Assembly: GCA_019057975.1 (NCBI GenBank)
Contig: JAHLWJ010000175.1
Coordinates: forward strand, 1 to 8,777
DNA from: Promethearchaeota archaeon
Lineage (GTDB): Archaea > Asgardarchaeota > Lokiarchaeia > Sigynarchaeales > SOKP01
Direction: 5' to 3'
DNA length: 8,777 nucleotides
Positions 6,088-8,777 of the stretch are shown here, piece after piece (the first letter of the stretch is position 1; each line of letters starts with the position of its first letter). The translations under genes and the position numbers were made by a program. Below the pieces are notes generated by a model. That model was not told the DNA's origin, searched no databases, and saw only the letters and a program-made list of their open reading frames with translations.

Positions 6088-7749
6088 ATGGATTCAGATG
6101 TATTTACGTTTCTTGTTGGAGGTAAAGCAGGAGAAGGTGTTAAAAAAGCAGGTTCAGTGGCAGCACATATTTTCTCAAGTATCGGACGACATGTATTCCA
6201 AATGGATGACTATATGAGTTTGATACGAGGGGGCCACAATTTCTCGGTTGTCAGTACTTCTCCTCGCTGGATTAGTAGCCATTATTTGAAAGCTAATTTA
6301 GTAGTGAATTTTGATAAAAGAAGCTGTGAAACGCATATGAATGATATCGCTGAAAAGGGGATTATGATTTATAATTCAGATGAGCAAGAACTTGAAACCG
6401 GTATAGGCATACCATTAACTTCGGAAGCAGAAAAATATCCAATGAAAAGTTTAATGTATGGTGTTGGAGCTGTAGCCATATTATCAGCAACGATTGGTTT
6501 CGAAAAAGATCAGATGAATCAAATTATTAAAAGTGAATATCCAAGAGGAATAGAGGATAATATTAACTTTGCAAATACAATTTATGATATAGTATTTCCT
6601 GATTGTGGATCAAAATTCCCGTTAGAAAAAGGGGAAAGAAAGAGACCAATTATCACGGGAAATGTGGCAATAAGTTTAGGAGCGATAGCCGGGGGTCTAG
6701 ACGTATACTATGGCTATCCCATGACTCCAGCATCAACAATTTTGCACACTCTTGCTAGGGAAGCTGAAAATTTTGGTTTGGCAGTTGTTCATGCTGAAAG
6801 CGAAATTGCTGTAATTAATATGGCCATAGGTTCAGCATTTACCGGAGCTAAATCCATGGTGGGTACAAGTGGGGGTGGATTTGCACTCATGACTGAAGGA
6901 TTCTCTTTAGCAGGTATTACAGAAACACCAGTATTAGTTATATTATCTCAGAGACCAGGCCCAGCAACAGGAGTTCCCACTTACACGGAACAAGCTGACT
7001 TAGCTTTTGCCTTAACTGCAGGTCATGGAGATTTCTTAAGAATAGTAGCATCCCCTAGAACAGTTAGAGAAGCATATTATCTTACAGCTGAAATGTTAAA
7101 TTTAGTATGGAAATTTCAGACACCAGGAATATTATTAACTGAAAAACACCTTTCAGAGAGTAGCATGACTGTTGAAATTGATTTAGAGAAATCAAAATGG
7201 GAAGAACCAAAATTGCATAAGGATGGTAATTATAAACGATATCTAGATACTGAAGATGGAATTTCTCCTATGTTATTTCCACCATCAAACCAGATTATAA
7301 AATGGAATAGTTATGAACATGATGAATTTGGAATTACAACGGAAAATGCTGAGAAGATATCATTTATGCATGACAAAAGGAATAAAAAGCTAAAAACACT
7401 TATAGAATATTTACAGGGGCAAGAAACTGTTAAAATAATTCGAGGAGAGAATCCAATTAATATATTTACTTATGGTTCAACTTATATGAGCGTTTTAGAA
7501 GCTCTTAGATATGGACGTTTAAATCCCACAACTGTTGCACCAATATATTTGAGTCCATTGCCCACATGGGAATTAGAGGAATTTAAAAATCAAGATAATA
7601 TAGTAATCGAGCAAAGTTCTACGAGACAATTTACTAAGCTATTAAAAGAAAAAGGAGGATTAAACATTAGAAATACAATTAAACAATATGATGGACGTCC
7701 ATTTGATCCAATTGATTTATCAAAAAAAATTAAGGAGGTGCTGGAGTAA
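6088..7749 (+). CDS. 2-oxoacid:ferredoxin oxidoreductase, fused gamma-alpha subunit
   Basis: This 553-residue protein, with the beta subunit encoded next, should oxidise a 2-oxoacid to an acyl-CoA and CO2 and pass electrons to ferredoxin. Residues 1 to about 175 are the gamma domain, with VGGKAGEGVKKAG (10-22) and the MSLIRGGHNFSVV segment (43-55). Residues from about 188 are the alpha pyrimidine-binding domain. It has GYPMTPAST (209-217), where YPITP is usual; the HAESEIAVINMAIGSAFTG region with the catalytic-type Glu; GTSGGGFALMTEG (259-271); and SQRPGPATGVPT (287-298). The C-terminal domain II follows a HDEFGITTE segment (411-419). The fused gamma-alpha order is typical of KorA-type enzymes. 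ATG 6088 follows AAGGT at 7 bases. Which 2-oxoacid it prefers cannot be read from the sequence. No separate delta ferredoxin gene is nearby. Confidence 0.92.
   Translation: MDSDVFTFLVGGKAGEGVKKAGSVAAHIFSSIGRHVFQMDDYMSLIRGGHNFSVVSTSPRWISSHYLKANLVVNFDKRSCETHMNDIAEKGIMIYNSDEQELETGIGIPLTSEAEKYPMKSLMYGVGAVAILSATIGFEKDQMNQIIKSEYPRGIEDNINFANTIYDIVFPDCGSKFPLEKGERKRPIITGNVAISLGAIAGGLDVYYGYPMTPASTILHTLAREAENFGLAVVHAESEIAVINMAIGSAFTGAKSMVGTSGGGFALMTEGFSLAGITETPVLVILSQRPGPATGVPTYTEQADLAFALTAGHGDFLRIVASPRTVREAYYLTAEMLNLVWKFQTPGILLTEKHLSESSMTVEIDLEKSKWEEPKLHKDGNYKRYLDTEDGISPMLFPPSNQIIKWNSYEHDEFGITTENAEKISFMHDKRNKKLKTLIEYLQGQETVKIIRGENPINIFTYGSTYMSVLEALRYGRLNPTTVAPIYLSPLPTWELEEFKNQDNIVIEQSSTRQFTKLLKEKGGLNIRNTIKQYDGRPFDPIDLSKKIKEVLE
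7732..7740 (+). promoter_or_regulatory. Strong ribosome binding site that fixes the beta-subunit start
   Basis: AAGGAGGTG, near-perfectly complementary to the 16S rRNA tail, lies at the very end of the alpha gene, 10 bases before ATG 7751. A longer frame from ATG 7688 would overlap the alpha gene by 62 bases and add 21 residues unlike any beta subunit. The site therefore supports ATG 7751. Confidence 0.8.
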
Positions 7750-7750
7750 G

Positions 7751-8590
7751 ATGGAAGAACTTAAAACTTATGCTGAAATTACATGGTGTCCAGGATGTGG
7801 AAATTTTGGAATTTTTACAGCTATAAGAAATGCAATTCCTATATTAGAGCAAAAGGGTATCAAAAAAGAAAATATAATTATGACAGCTGGAATAGGGTGC
7901 CATGCGAAAATTTTTGATTATCTTAATTTAAGTGGTTTTTATGGATTACATGGTCGAAATTGTTCCAATTCAGAAGGTATAAAAATTGCGAATCCAGATT
8001 TAAAAGTAATTAATTTTTCTGGAGATGCGAATGGATTGGCTGAAGGATTAGCACATACAATGTTCGCAGCAAAAAGAAACCAAGATATAACCTTTATTTT
8101 ACATAATAACAGTGTATATGCTCTCACGACAGGTCAATTCTCTCCATTGGCAGAAAAAGGTTGGAAAGGACCATCGACACCCAGGGGAAGCTACGAGGAA
8201 CCATTTAATCCGATGTCTTTAATGATTGAGGCTGGTGCTACATTTGTCGCAAGAGGTTTTGCTGGAGATATTAAGCATCTCACAGATATTATAATACAAG
8301 GTGTTGAACATGAAGGATTTTCTTTCATAGAAGTATTACAACCCGCCGTTCCTTACCATAAATGGGCTGAATATAGAGAACGAGTTGAATATCTTGAAAA
8401 AGAACCGGAAACTTATTTTGAAGCCATAAAAGCTGCCAAAGAAAAGCATAAGTTTACAATAGGAGTATTTTATAGAACTACAAGACCAGTTTATCATAAA
8501 GAGTTATATGGAGATCATAATCCAGTTACCAACAGACTGTCGAGAAATGAAAGAATAGACAAAATTCACAAAATTCTTGAATCAAAATAA
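7751..8590 (+). CDS. 2-oxoacid:ferredoxin oxidoreductase beta subunit (TPP-binding)
   Basis: This 279-residue beta subunit carries thiamine pyrophosphate and normally one [4Fe-4S] cluster. Visible motifs are TWCPGCGNFGIF (C13, C16), TAGIGCHAK (C50) and LHGRNCSNSEG. The TPP/Mg motif GDANGLAEG (91-99) is followed by HNNSVYALTTGQ (118-129) and the segment FIEVLQPAVPYH (192-203). In the family, the TPP motif usually begins GDG and the last segment reads LQPC; here these are GDA and LQPA. The fourth cluster ligand is thus Ala199, and no cysteine occurs after C71. The start at 7751 follows from the ribosome site and gives the normal family length. The gene starts one base after the alpha stop codon, consistent with a stoichiometric heterodimer. 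The redox cluster may be altered, but TPP binding looks intact. Confidence 0.92.
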   Translation: MEELKTYAEITWCPGCGNFGIFTAIRNAIPILEQKGIKKENIIMTAGIGCHAKIFDYLNLSGFYGLHGRNCSNSEGIKIANPDLKVINFSGDANGLAEGLAHTMFAAKRNQDITFILHNNSVYALTTGQFSPLAEKGWKGPSTPRGSYEEPFNPMSLMIEAGATFVARGFAGDIKHLTDIIIQGVEHEGFSFIEVLQPAVPYHKWAEYRERVEYLEKEPETYFEAIKAAKEKHKFTIGVFYRTTRPVYHKELYGDHNPVTNRLSRNERIDKIHKILESK

Positions 8591-8591
8591 T

Positions 8592-8609
8592 AAATAAGCT
8601 TTATTTTTT
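8592..8609 (+). terminator. Terminator candidate after the oxidoreductase operon
   Basis: A 6-bp stem (AAATAA/TTATTT, loop GCT) starts 2 bases after the beta-subunit stop and runs into six T. The stem is weak but the T-tract suits an archaeal terminator. Confidence 0.35.
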
Positions 8610-8670
8610 ATAATTGTTAGATTATATTCGCACCATTAAAAATTTCTTTAATACATATCATATTAGTTTT

Positions 8671-8777
8671 TTATTTTTCATTCAAGATACCAGTACGTAA
8701 TAAACTTAATACTTCTTTTTCAGTTTTGTTATCATAATCTTTTCCAGATGAGACATCCATTCCTCGCTCTTTATTAT
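8671..8777 (-). CDS. Possible 3' end of a convergent gene running off the right edge
   Basis: On the minus strand a frame is open from the window edge to TAA at 8671-8673 and encodes 34 residues ending EKEVLSLLRTGILNEK. The composition (amphipathic, Glu/Lys/Leu-rich end) looks like a real C-terminus, and the convergent layout is plausible. An internal ATG at 8760 would also make a 29-residue frame, so a very small gene cannot be excluded. No family is recognisable from so little. Confidence 0.35.
   Translation of the reverse strand, partial: NKERGMDVSSGKDYDNKTEKEVLSLLRTGILNEK

Noticed and set aside
7688..7750. Extended N-terminus of the beta subunit from ATG 7688
   Set aside because: It overlaps the alpha gene by 62 bases and adds residues unlike the family, while a strong ribosome site points to ATG 7751.
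1..8777. CRISPR arrays, insertion sequences, tRNA or rRNA genes
   Set aside because: No regularly spaced repeats, transposase-like frames, terminal inverted repeats, or cloverleaf- or rRNA-like sequences were seen.

Overview
The window is archaeal and roughly two-thirds A+T. It carries genes for tungsten/molybdenum formylmethanofuran dehydrogenase (Fwd/Fmd), a fused-type 2-oxoacid:ferredoxin oxidoreductase, TATA-box-like promoter sequences, and a vWA protein with eukaryote-like zinc fingers. The methanofuran-dependent Wood-Ljungdahl enzyme together with a vWA + PHD/RING-like protein fits an Asgard archaeon (Lokiarchaeia-like) best. That placement is inference from gene content; no rRNA or other marker is present.

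Layout. Positions 154-762 (minus) hold a small membrane protein with a C-terminal zinc ribbon. Positions 886-4488 (minus) are a tight operon transcribed leftwards in the order fwdG-like ferredoxin, fwdF-like polyferredoxin, fwdD, fwdB, fwdC. Positions 4489-4783 are a divergent intergenic region. Positions 4784-5926 (plus) encode a vWA-like protein with a C4HC3 zinc finger and a terminal zinc ribbon. Positions 6088-8590 (plus) are a two-gene operon for a gamma-alpha fused and a beta subunit of a 2-oxoacid:ferredoxin oxidoreductase. The right edge may hold the 3' end of a convergent gene.

How the genes fit together. The oxidoreductase oxidises a 2-oxoacid to an acyl-CoA and reduces ferredoxin. 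Formylmethanofuran dehydrogenase uses very low-potential electrons, delivered through its polyferredoxin subunits, to reduce CO2 to formylmethanofuran, or runs in reverse. The two operons are therefore linked through the ferredoxin pool. The formyl-transferring subunit FwdA is not in the window.

The main discovery is in fwdB. Its reading frame is broken after codon 17 by a 29-nt insertion (3015-3043) that splits the N-terminal [4Fe-4S] cysteine motif. The RNA around the insertion folds into a bulge-helix-bulge: a 4-bp central helix with 3-nt bulges AAU and AAC. Cutting both bulges after the second nucleotide removes exactly 29 nt and restores the expected sequence CPFCG-TL-CDD. This looks like a tiny archaeal protein-coding intron removed by the tRNA splicing endonuclease. 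A second oddity is an oxidoreductase beta subunit that lacks the usual fourth cluster-binding cysteine.
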